DNA of 64,000 nucleotides from JBFLVT01 sp036804525 (lineage in GTDB: Bacteria > Bacillota > Desulfotomaculia > Desulfotomaculales > JASEER01): NCBI GenBank assembly GCA_036804525.1, contig DAIRSE010000009.1, positions 1 to 64,000 on the forward strand, read 5' to 3'. The notes beneath the pieces were generated by a model. That model did not search any database. It was not told where the DNA came from and saw only the letters and a list, made by a program, of their open reading frames with translations. Of the stretch, positions 15,721 through 23,432 are shown in pieces. A program made the translations under genes and the position numbers. Position 1 is the first letter of the stretch; every line of letters starts with the position of its first letter.

Positions 15721-16809
15721 TTGCGAAAGGTTGCCGTACAAAACCTTGTTCCGGGCATGAAGGTCGGGCAGCCGGTACTTGGTCCTCACATGGAGCCTTA
15801 CCTTCAGGCAGGAGTCGTTTTGAATGATCGCATCATATCCCGCCTTGTGATCCTGGGCATCCCCTCTGTTGTCATTGATGACGGTTTCCTTAATGATACC
15901 GATATACCCAGCGCCGTCTCGGTTGAGACGCGCGCTGAAGCCGCCAACCGCGTCAGGGAGCTGTTTGACGCCCCCGATTATGATCGACCGGTCCCGACGG
16001 CGCCGCTTGGCGCAACGGTCAACAATATCATCGACGAGATTTTGTCTAACGCCTCCGGCACGTCTTCAGCCCTGAACATCATGGACGTCCGGGCCGAGGA
16101 CGAGTATCTTTATTACCATTCGGTGAACGTCTGCGTCCTCAGCGTGCTGACCGGAATAACTCTGGGTTACAAACGCCGCGAACTTTTTGAACTGGGAATG
16201 GGGGCCTTGTTCCACGACATAGGAAAGCGGCGTGTTCCTTCTTCAATCTTAAACAAGCCCGGTCCTCTTACTAAAGAAGAGTATGAAATCGTCAAACAGC
16301 ACACGGTGTTCGCCAAGGAACTGCTGGCCGACAACCCGTCTGCGGCGGCGATCGCTTACAGCCATCACGAGCGCTGCAACGGCGAGGGATATCCATTAGG
16401 ATTGAAGGCTCCGCATATCAGCCCCATGGCTCAGATTACGGGCATGGCCGATATTTTCGACGCCCTTACCGCCGACCGGGTATACCGCAAGGGAGTACCG
16501 GCGCACCAGGCCTTCGAGATGCTTGCGGCAGCCGGGGATTTCTGGTTTGACTATGACCTGCTCCTGGCTTTTCTGCATAACATTCCGGCTTACCCCTCGG
16601 GAAGCATCGTCGAGCTGTCCAGCGGAGAAATCGGCGTCGTACTCAGTACCCCTAAAGGTCATTCCGCCTTTCCCGAGGTCTGGATCATCCTTGATTCCAA
16701 AAAGAAACGGCGTGACAAACCGGTGACGGTTTCTACGTTGAAACATAATATCGGCGTGCTACGTCTCTTAGAGCAAGAAGAGATAAGCCAGCTTGGCTTA
16801 ATGCCCTAG
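15721..16809 (+). CDS. HD-GYP domain protein, probable cyclic-di-GMP phosphodiesterase
   Basis: 362-residue cytoplasmic protein. An N-terminal region of ~100 residues (a DUF3391-like start: VPGMKVGQPVL) precedes an HD-GYP domain. The metal motif HD is at 165-166 (FHDIGK), with YHSVNV near 133, HHERCNGEGYP and FDALTADRVYR downstream. All key residues look present, so cyclic-di-GMP hydrolysis is likely. The start is TTG. It sits between aroH and the hisC leader with no evident link to aromatic synthesis. Confidence 0.88.
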   Translation: MRKVAVQNLVPGMKVGQPVLGPHMEPYLQAGVVLNDRIISRLVILGIPSVVIDDGFLNDTDIPSAVSVETRAEAANRVRELFDAPDYDRPVPTAPLGATVNNIIDEILSNASGTSSALNIMDVRAEDEYLYYHSVNVCVLSVLTGITLGYKRRELFELGMGALFHDIGKRRVPSSILNKPGPLTKEEYEIVKQHTVFAKELLADNPSAAAIAYSHHERCNGEGYPLGLKAPHISPMAQITGMADIFDALTADRVYRKGVPAHQAFEMLAAAGDFWFDYDLLLAFLHNIPAYPSGSIVELSSGEIGVVLSTPKGHSAFPEVWIILDSKKKRRDKPVTVSTLKHNIGVLRLLEQEEISQLGLMP

Positions 16810-16823
16810 ACCCCGTTAAACGC

Positions 16824-16853
16824 TTGACATTTCTGCACCCGGCATGCTATGGT
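16824..16853 (+). promoter_or_regulatory. Sigma-A-type promoter upstream of the hisC leader
   Basis: TTGACA at 16824-16829 is a perfect -35 box, and TATGGT at 16848-16853 is a fair -10 box, 18 bp apart. Transcription would start near 16860, only ~100 bp before an intrinsic terminator. Confidence 0.65.
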
Positions 16854-16857
16854 GTCA

Positions 16858-16962
16858 CTTAACCAAATAATAGATTGAGTTAAGCGAGTCGAGTTGAGAT
16901 TGCTTGTTAGGCTAGCAGAGCTGGCTAGTATGGCCGGCAACTGTACTAAGTGCCGGTCTTTT
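16858..16962 (+). ncRNA. Candidate ~100 nt structured RNA or attenuator leader upstream of hisC
   Basis: Between the promoter and a terminator lie two further hairpins: CTTAAC/GTTAAG (16858-16884) and CTAGC/GCTAG (16912-16928). The terminator stem GGCCGGCA/TGCCGGTC (16932-16958) has eight pairs, one of them G-U, and is followed by TTTT. It has no ORF. It matches no riboswitch class I know and lacks T-box marks. It could be a small RNA or a transcription attenuator for hisC-aroF-tyrA. Confidence 0.5.
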
Positions 16963-17005
16963 CCATTTTATGCTGGGCATTTAAGGAATATTGCGGTGAA
17001 AATCA

Positions 17006-17034
17006 TTGCCTAGCCTTAAGCCCTGTGATAGTAT
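17006..17034 (+). promoter_or_regulatory. Second promoter candidate directly before hisC
   Basis: TTGCCT at 17006-17011 and TAGTAT at 17029-17034 are 17 bp apart, each matching four of six sigma-A consensus positions. It lies after the leader terminator and ~50 bp before hisC, so hisC could be expressed independently of the leader RNA. Confidence 0.4.
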
Positions 17035-17080
17035 TGGTCAATAATAATGGGCTTGGAAAAAACGGGGAGGTCATCAGGGA

Positions 17081-18175
17081 ATGCTGGACAGCTTGATCAG
17101 GAGCAACATTGGGAATCTGGCGGTATATAAGCCCGGAAAACCCATTGAAGAGGTGCAAAGGGAACTGAAGCTGGAACGCGTCATTAAGCTGGCCTCGAAT
17201 GAAAACCCCCTTGGTCCGTCTCCTCTTGCTGTGGAAGCCGTTTCTCAGGCTATAAGAGATGTTCACCGGTATCCGGACGGGAGCGCTTACAGGTTAAAGA
17301 GGGCTCTTGCCGCTGCGCTCGATGTCGAACCGGAGGCTATCCTCCTGGCCAACGGTTCCAATGAGGTCGTCCAGCAGCTCTCGCTGGCCATCCTGGACGA
17401 AGGCGACGAGGCCGTCATGCCGGTTCCGAGTTTCCCTCGTTACGAACCGCTGGCCCGTCTTATGAAGGCCAAGCCTGTGGAAGTGCCGTTAACCGACTAT
17501 CGCCTTGACCTGGAGGCTATGGCTGCCCGAGTCTCCCCGCGCACAAAGATTGTCTACGTCTGCAACCCCAACAACCCGACAGGATCGATAGTGCGGAAGG
17601 ACGAATTTGAGGCCTTCCTTGACAAGGTACCCCCCAGGGTCCTCGTGGTAATAGATGAAGCTTATTTTGAGTATGTCGATGACCCCCTCTATCCCAACGG
17701 CCTCGATTACCTCCGCCGCGGCAGGAACGTCATCGTTTTGCGCACCTTTTCCAAGATCTACGGCTTAGCCGGCTTGCGCGTAGGTTATGCTATCGGTAAC
17801 CCGGATCTGATCGCCTACCTGGAACGGGTGCGGGAACCGTTTAACGTAAATGCGCTTGCCCAGGTTGCGGCACTGGCGGCCCTCGGCGACTACGAATTTG
17901 TGAAGCGTTCACAGGACCTCGCGAGGGAAGGAAAACGTTTTCTTTACAATGCATTCACTTCAAGGGGCATCCGTTACGTGCCGTCCGAGGCAAACTTCAT
18001 CCTCTTCGACGCGGGCCGTCCCGAACATGAAGTCTTCCGACGGATGCTCGCACGGGGAGTCATCATCAGGGGCGGCTTCGGGTACCCTACCATGTTGCGG
18101 GTTACCATTGGGACTCCCTCTGAGAATGCAGCCTTTACAGAAGCTCTTGACGGGACTTTAAGGGAGGATTTCTAA
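17081..18175 (+). CDS. hisC: Histidinol-phosphate / aromatic aminotransferase
   Basis: Fold-type I PLP aminotransferase of 364 residues, HisC subfamily. Visible marks are NENPLGPSP at the N-terminus, YVCNPNNPTGS, the DEAYFEY aspartate and the PLP lysine in RTFSKIYGLAGLRVGY. Placed with aroF, tyrA and aroA and away from other his genes, it probably transaminates phenylpyruvate and 4-hydroxyphenylpyruvate as well as, or in place of, histidinol phosphate. GGGGAGG upstream supports the ATG. It is followed within 2 bp by aroF. Confidence 0.9.
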   Translation: MLDSLIRSNIGNLAVYKPGKPIEEVQRELKLERVIKLASNENPLGPSPLAVEAVSQAIRDVHRYPDGSAYRLKRALAAALDVEPEAILLANGSNEVVQQLSLAILDEGDEAVMPVPSFPRYEPLARLMKAKPVEVPLTDYRLDLEAMAARVSPRTKIVYVCNPNNPTGSIVRKDEFEAFLDKVPPRVLVVIDEAYFEYVDDPLYPNGLDYLRRGRNVIVLRTFSKIYGLAGLRVGYAIGNPDLIAYLERVREPFNVNALAQVAALAALGDYEFVKRSQDLAREGKRFLYNAFTSRGIRYVPSEANFILFDAGRPEHEVFRRMLARGVIIRGGFGYPTMLRVTIGTPSENAAFTEALDGTLREDF

Positions 18176-18177
18176 TA

Positions 18178-19194
18178 ATGGTTATCGTAATGCGCCATAA
18201 TGCTACCGACGAAGAGATCAATCGAGTGATGGCAAAACTTGAGCAAAACGGTTTTAAAATTCACCTTTCCAGAGGGGTTGAGCGTACCATCATCGGGGCC
18301 ATTGGCGACAAGACGCGCCTTGCGGACATCGCCCTCGAAGCGCTGCCCGGCGTAGAGGCCGTCGTTCCGATCTTGCAGCCGTACAAGCTTGCCAGCCGCA
18401 TCATGAACGAGGGCGGCACCATTATTAAGGTCGGCGACGTCGAGATCGGCGGTCAGGCCGTACAGGTAATGGCTGGTCCATGTGCGGTGGAAAGCAGGGA
18501 ACAGCTACTTAAAGCGGCCGAGACAGTCAGCAAGGCAGGAGCCAAGATCCTTCGCGGCGGGGCGTTCAAGCCGAGGACATCCCCGTATTCCTTCCAGGGG
18601 CTTGGTGAGGAAGGGCTGAAAATTTTGGCTGAAGCCCGTGAAAAGTTCGGTCTCAAGATTATCACCGAGGTTATGGACATCCGCAACCTGGAGGTTGTCG
18701 CCAAGTATACCGATATTATTCAGATCGGCACACGCAACATGCAAAACTTCAACCTGCTACGCGAGGTGGGCGGGATCTCTAAGCCCGTCCTCCTTAAGAG
18801 GGGTCTGTCCGCCACGATTGAGGAGTGGCTTATGGCCGCCGAGTACATCCTGGCATCGGGCAACAGCCAGGTGATCCTATGCGAACGCGGTATCAGAAGC
18901 TTTGACACGTACACCCGCAACACTCTGGACCTCACCGCCGTGCCCATCGTTAAATACTTGTCGCATTTGCCGATAGTAGTTGACCCCAGCCACGGCATCG
19001 GACGGTGGCGCTTCATCGCTCCGATGTGTTGCAGCGCTGTAGCTGCCGGAGCCGACGGGCTGCTTGTAGAAATGCACCCGAATCCGGCTGAAGCCCTTTG
19101 TGACGGGGCTCAGTCCCTGAACCCCGAAAACTTTATGGCGATGATGCGTGACATAAGAAACGTAGCCAAAGCGGTGGGACGCTTTGTTCCTTAG
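18178..19194 (+). CDS. aroF: 3-deoxy-7-phosphoheptulonate (DAHP) synthase
   Basis: First enzyme of the shikimate pathway, joining PEP and erythrose 4-phosphate. The 338-residue product has an ~70-residue N-terminal ferredoxin-like regulatory domain (MVIVMRHNATDEEINRVM) and a type I beta catalytic barrel (VMAGPCAVES, RGGAFKPRTSPYSFQG, QIGTRNMQN, VDPSHGIG). In Thermotoga and clostridia the N-terminal domain gives feedback control by Tyr or Phe. The ATG follows the hisC stop by 2 bp, which indicates cotranscription. Confidence 0.95.
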   Translation: MVIVMRHNATDEEINRVMAKLEQNGFKIHLSRGVERTIIGAIGDKTRLADIALEALPGVEAVVPILQPYKLASRIMNEGGTIIKVGDVEIGGQAVQVMAGPCAVESREQLLKAAETVSKAGAKILRGGAFKPRTSPYSFQGLGEEGLKILAEAREKFGLKIITEVMDIRNLEVVAKYTDIIQIGTRNMQNFNLLREVGGISKPVLLKRGLSATIEEWLMAAEYILASGNSQVILCERGIRSFDTYTRNTLDLTAVPIVKYLSHLPIVVDPSHGIGRWRFIAPMCCSAVAAGADGLLVEMHPNPAEALCDGAQSLNPENFMAMMRDIRNVAKAVGRFVP

Positions 19195-19307
19195 AAATGC
19201 CGGCGGTTTGGACATAGTTAACCCTTGATGCTTCTTCGGACCCCCTTTGCTGCCTCACATACAGCACTGTGCGGGTTCCGTTTGTTTTTGCAACAGGAGG
19301 CGCTGTC

Positions 19308-20396
19308 GTGTTCAATAGAGTTGCCATTGTCGGGGTCGGCTTGATCGGGGGCTCGCTCGGCATGGGTATCATCCAGCGCGGGCTCAGCCGCGAGGTCATC
19401 GGCATAGGTCGCAGCCCGGATAACCTTCGTGAAGCTGAGCGAATGGGAGCGGTTACCGCCACGACCACCTCGCTGGCCGAGGGCGTGCACGAGGCGGACC
19501 TGGTGATTGTCGCCACGCCCGTTACCTCCATCATCAAATCCATCCGTGAGATTGCCCCTCACCTTGCCTCAGGGACCATTGTGACCGATGTGGGGAGCAC
19601 TAAGCAGATGATCGTAAAAGAAGCGGAAGAGGTGATGCCCGACAGCGTCTTTTTTGTCGGCGGGCATCCGATGGCCGGTTCCGAAGCCGCCGGCGTGCGA
19701 TTCGCCGACCGGTATCTCTTCGAAGGCGCCTACTACGTGCTCACGCCTACTCCCAGGACTTCGCCGCCGGCGCTGAAAACAGTGGGAGAGCTCGTCAGGG
19801 CTGTCGGCGCAAAACCGATTGAGATGTCTCCGGCCGCCCACGACTTTGCAGTAGCGGCCATCAGCCACCTACCCCATATGGTGGCCGTGGCGCTGGTTAA
19901 CGCGGTGGGATCGATGCCCGGCTCGAAGGAGATCTTCTCCCTGGCGGCGGGCGGGTTCCGGGATACCACGCGCGTGGCCTCAGGCAGCCCTGAGGTTTGG
20001 CGGGATATCGTAGCTACGAACCGTGAAATGCTGCGGGCGGCGATTGCCCACTTCCGAAAAGAACTCGACCGGATTGACGCTTTCCTGGAAGCTGGTGATT
20101 TTGAAGCCTTGCAGGATTTGTTGCAGGACGCCCGTGAGCTGAGGGGAGCGGTGCCCGCTAAAGCCAAAGGATTCCTTCACGATCTTTTCAACCTGCTTCT
20201 CAACATCCCGGACCGTCCCGGAAGCATCGCGGAAGTGGCCTCGGTGCTGGCCGCCAATAGTCTAAACATCTCGGACCTTGAAATCCTGCGGGTCAGGGAA
20301 GGCGAGGGCGGCACCGTGCGGCTTTCTTTTGCCAGCCGCGAGGCCAGGGATATGGCCCGGGAAGTATTGAAACAGGCCGGTATCACAGTCTTTTAA
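19308..20396 (+). CDS. tyrA: Prephenate dehydrogenase with C-terminal ACT domain
   Basis: NAD-dependent enzyme of 362 residues that makes 4-hydroxyphenylpyruvate for tyrosine. The Rossmann motif GVGLIGGSLGMG is close to the N-terminus, GGHPMAGSE is in the active-site region, and an ACT domain begins at NIPDRPGSIAEVASVL, consistent with tyrosine feedback. The GTG at 19308 is chosen for its AGGAGG site at 19295-19300. The 113 bp gap from aroF shows no clear terminator. Confidence 0.94.
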   Translation: MFNRVAIVGVGLIGGSLGMGIIQRGLSREVIGIGRSPDNLREAERMGAVTATTTSLAEGVHEADLVIVATPVTSIIKSIREIAPHLASGTIVTDVGSTKQMIVKEAEEVMPDSVFFVGGHPMAGSEAAGVRFADRYLFEGAYYVLTPTPRTSPPALKTVGELVRAVGAKPIEMSPAAHDFAVAAISHLPHMVAVALVNAVGSMPGSKEIFSLAAGGFRDTTRVASGSPEVWRDIVATNREMLRAAIAHFRKELDRIDAFLEAGDFEALQDLLQDARELRGAVPAKAKGFLHDLFNLLLNIPDRPGSIAEVASVLAANSLNISDLEILRVREGEGGTVRLSFASREARDMAREVLKQAGITVF

Positions 20397-20425
20397 AAAA
20401 CTACTTACGTCCAATTTATGACCGG

Positions 20426-20543
20426 GCGTCCAGCACTCAACTGAATAAAGACTCCTTGTAGTCCAAATGCAATTACTTTTTTCCAGCAAGCTTTGGTCAC
20501 AATCAGTATTGTATGTTCGGTTGACTGCTGGGTCAACAGTCCC
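20426..20543. repeat. Decayed dispersed inverted-repeat element, copy A4
   Basis: A GTCCAGCACTCAACT segment on the left and GACTGCTGGGTCAACAGTCCC on the right match the inner arms and right end of copies A2 and A3. The left outer end is lost and the interior is diverged. It lies between tyrA and aroA. Confidence 0.6.
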
Positions 20544-20591
20544 TATTACAGTGGTGTCGCATTGCCGGCAATTATCAGGAGGCTGCAGAAG

Positions 20592-21875
20592 ATGCTTAAA
20601 ACGCAACAATCTGGACCTCTAAAGGGTGTCCTGCGTCCCCCTGGGGACAAGTCCATTTCTCACAGGGCAGCTATTATCGGGGCTCTGGCGCACGGTACTA
20701 CGCGTATCGACAACTTTCTTGAGGGCGCGGACTGCCTTTCTACGCTCCGCTGCCTGCAGCAGCTTGGCGTGCAGATTAAAGGACCCGACAACGGCAGAGT
20801 TGTCGTTCACGGGCTCGGCCCGGGGGGTTTGTGCGAACCGTCTAACGTACTGGACGCATGCAACTCCGGGACGACTATGCGCCTGCTCTGCGGGGTTCTA
20901 GCCGGCCAACCCTTTTTCAGTGTCCTAACCGGAGACGAATCGCTCAGACGGCGCCCGATGGCCCGTGTCATCAACCCCCTCAGCGAAATGGGCGCCTGCA
21001 TACTGGCGCGTGACGGCAACAGGTTCCCTCCGCTGGCCATTTCCGGGCGCCGTTTGCAAGGCATATCGTACCGCCTGCCCGTAGCCAGCGCCCAGGTCAA
21101 ATCGGCTATCCTGCTGGCGGGCCTGAACGCTGAAGGCGCTACCGAAGTTATCGAGCCGGTGCCTTCCCGCGACCATACGGAGAGGATGTTGGCCTCCTTT
21201 GGAGCCAGGATATCCCGCGAAGGACAGGCGATCCGGCTGCACCCCGGCAGGCTTGACGCGCGCGATGTTGTTGTTCCCGGAGACATTTCTTCGGCAGCCT
21301 TTTTTATGGTTGCCGCAACAGTCATCCCAGGAAGCGACGTAACCCTCCTGGATGTCGGAGTAAACCCCACACGCGACGGCATTATCCAGGTGCTTAGGGA
21401 AATGGGGGGCGATATCGAAATCCTGCACCTGAGCGATTCAGGCGGAGAGCCGAGCGCCGACATCCGTATCCGCAGCGCCCCGCTGAAAGGAGTGACTATC
21501 GCCGGCAGCATCATTCCGAGGCTGATTGACGAGATTCCGGTGCTGGCCCTCGCTGCTGTCTGTGCTCAGGGTGAAACGGTCATTCGGGACGCCGCGGAGT
21601 TGAAGGTCAAGGAATCCAACCGCCTGGCGGCCATCGCCAGGGAACTGGGGAGGCTGGGGGCGCGCGTGCGAGAAACCGAGGACGGCTTGATTATCTCCGG
21701 AGGTTATCCTTTGCGCGGCGCGACCTGCGAAAGCCACGGAGACCATCGCATCGCCATGATGGTTGCGATCGCAGGCCTTGTAGCAAAAGGCACTACGGAA
21801 GTCGTTGACGGGGAATGTGTGGCTGTTTCCTATCCCGGGTTTGCCGCTGCATTAAATATGCTAACCGAAGAATAA
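20592..21875 (+). CDS. aroA: 3-phosphoshikimate 1-carboxyvinyltransferase (EPSP synthase)
   Basis: Sixth shikimate-pathway enzyme, 427 residues, joining PEP and shikimate 3-phosphate. Family motifs are PPGDKSISHRA near the N-terminus, NSGTTMRLL with the catalytic loop, and later DEIPVLALAA, ELKVKESNR and DHRIAM. CAGGAGG upstream and similarity from the first residues fix the ATG at 20592. It follows tyrA after a repeat remnant, so its transcription may be partly separate. Confidence 0.96.
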   Translation: MLKTQQSGPLKGVLRPPGDKSISHRAAIIGALAHGTTRIDNFLEGADCLSTLRCLQQLGVQIKGPDNGRVVVHGLGPGGLCEPSNVLDACNSGTTMRLLCGVLAGQPFFSVLTGDESLRRRPMARVINPLSEMGACILARDGNRFPPLAISGRRLQGISYRLPVASAQVKSAILLAGLNAEGATEVIEPVPSRDHTERMLASFGARISREGQAIRLHPGRLDARDVVVPGDISSAAFFMVAATVIPGSDVTLLDVGVNPTRDGIIQVLREMGGDIEILHLSDSGGEPSADIRIRSAPLKGVTIAGSIIPRLIDEIPVLALAAVCAQGETVIRDAAELKVKESNRLAAIARELGRLGARVRETEDGLIISGGYPLRGATCESHGDHRIAMMVAIAGLVAKGTTEVVDGECVAVSYPGFAAALNMLTEE

Positions 21876-21894
21876 TACTGGCAACCGACGTTCC

Positions 21895-21934
21895 GAACTG
21901 TTGAAAGACTTTGCCAGACGTATTTTTTAACAGG
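21895..21934. repeat. Short remnant of the dispersed repeat, A5
   Basis: CGAACTGTTGAAAGACTTTG and TTTTTTAACAGGCG resemble the two outer ends of the A-family element with nearly all the interior missing. It lies between aroA and cmk. The similarity is limited to the ends. Confidence 0.4.
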
Positions 21935-22032
21935 CGCGTTCTTTGTCCCTTTTGCATTTATATAGAGGAAAAATCGTAGTTTTGTCGAAGTTGTTGCCCA
22001 ATGATTGCGAGGGAGGGCTTTCGCCCCTGGTA

Positions 22033-22698
22033 ATGCGGAACGTAGTCGCCATCGACGGTCCAGCCGGAGCCGGCAAAAGTACCGTTGCCAAACTGCTTGC
22101 CCACCGGCTCGGGTTTCTTTACATTGACACGGGAGCCATGTACCGTGCCCTTACGCTCAAGGTGCTGCGCGAAGGCATCCGGTCAACCGATGATGAGGCC
22201 GTAGGATCCTTGGCAGGCAAGGTCAAGATCGATCTTGTCCCTTCGGAAAACGGACTTCGCGTTTTTCTAGACGGGGAAGACGTGACTGATGAAATCCGTT
22301 CGCCGGAGGTCTCGCGGCACGTTTCATATGTGGCGCGGATCTATGCGGTCAGGGAACGAATGACGGCACTCCAGCGTGAAATGGCGCGCAACGGTAAAGT
22401 CGTCATGGAGGGCAGGGACATCGGAACCTGCGTTCTTCCCGAGGCCGATCACAAGTTTTTCGTTACGGCTTCCGTCCGAGAACGGGCAAGGCGAAGACAA
22501 GGCGACCTGCGGCTCCAGGGCCACGACATCGACCTTGAGACACTTGTGCAGGAAATTGAAAAGCGCGATTATATCGACAGCACCCGCGAGGTAGCTCCCC
22601 TCAAACCTGCTCTCGACGCCAAGGTCATTGACACAACCGGGAAGACTGTGGAGGAAGTTGTCGGCCTTCTTGCCGCGGAGGTGCTGAATCGCCAATGA
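22033..22698 (+). CDS. cmk: Cytidylate kinase
   Basis: P-loop kinase of 221 residues that phosphorylates CMP and dCMP. The Walker A motif is GPAGAGKST at the N-terminus, followed by YIDTGAMYRALTLK, MEGRDIGT and the lid arginines RARRRQ. The ATG at 22033 gives the standard length; the only good purine run (GGGAGGG) lies ~16 bp upstream, a weak spacing. In Firmicutes cmk is often followed by plsC and ispH, as here. It overlaps plsC by 4 bp. Confidence 0.94.
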   Translation: MRNVVAIDGPAGAGKSTVAKLLAHRLGFLYIDTGAMYRALTLKVLREGIRSTDDEAVGSLAGKVKIDLVPSENGLRVFLDGEDVTDEIRSPEVSRHVSYVARIYAVRERMTALQREMARNGKVVMEGRDIGTCVLPEADHKFFVTASVRERARRRQGDLRLQGHDIDLETLVQEIEKRDYIDSTREVAPLKPALDAKVIDTTGKTVEEVVGLLAAEVLNRQ

Positions 22699-23291
22699 TT
22701 TACCGCTTTGCCTGGCTCCTTTGCCGGGCAATCCTTTTGCTTCTGCGGCGATGGGACGTCAGGGGAGGGGAGAAGGTTCCTCCAACAGGCGGGCTGATTG
22801 TTACCGCCAACCACACAAGTTACTGGGATCCTGTTATTGTAGGGTGCGCATTACGCAGAAAGGTCCATTATATGGCTAAAGCCGAGCTTTTCTCGTTCCC
22901 TGTGTTTAAATGGCTATTGTCGGCGCTGGGGGCTTTCCCGGTCCGGCGCGAAGGGATCGACAGGGCGGCCCTCAAAAAGGCCCAGGAGGTACTTGCCGCG
23001 GGTGAAGTCGTCGGCATCTTTCCGGAGGGAACACGGAGCCGGACGGGCGAACTTCTTAAGCCCCATCTGGGTGCCGCTCTTCTCGCTACTAAAAACGGCG
23101 TTCCCATTCTTCCGGTCGCCGTCATCGGCGCGCCCGGCTTTGGGAAGGTTCGGGTATATATCGGCGACCCGGTGTATCCCCCGGCGCCGGTGAAGAATAA
23201 ACCCAGCAAGGAGCAGATGGAGGCGTACCTTGACCAGGTTATGCAAGACATCCGGTCCTTGATGGAAGACCGCAATGGTCGCAGGTCATAA
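22695..23291 (+). CDS. plsC: 1-acyl-sn-glycerol-3-phosphate acyltransferase
   Basis: Membrane-associated acyltransferase of 198 residues that makes phosphatidate from lysophosphatidate. The HX4D motif is NHTSYWDP (H and D six residues apart) and the FPEGTRS motif follows near residue 110. A hydrophobic N-terminal segment anchors it. Its ATG overlaps the cmk stop (ATGA), so the two are coupled. Confidence 0.92.
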   Translation: MIYRFAWLLCRAILLLLRRWDVRGGEKVPPTGGLIVTANHTSYWDPVIVGCALRRKVHYMAKAELFSFPVFKWLLSALGAFPVRREGIDRAALKKAQEVLAAGEVVGIFPEGTRSRTGELLKPHLGAALLATKNGVPILPVAVIGAPGFGKVRVYIGDPVYPPAPVKNKPSKEQMEAYLDQVMQDIRSLMEDRNGRRS

Positions 23292-23432
23292 GTCTTAGGT
23301 CGCAGGACTCGAAAAAATTCGTTTCGCGAATTGACAAATTAAGATATGGGGGCGGGCCGTAAGTCGCAGGTAGGATCAGCGCAAACGCAATTCCTGATAT
23401 TGAGACACAGGTTGGAGCTCTGAGGTGAGGTA

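Noticed and set aside
16858..16962. Known riboswitch (c-di-GMP, preQ1, SAM, T-box) before hisC
   Set aside because: Conserved core sequences of these classes are absent; only an unassigned structured leader is supported.
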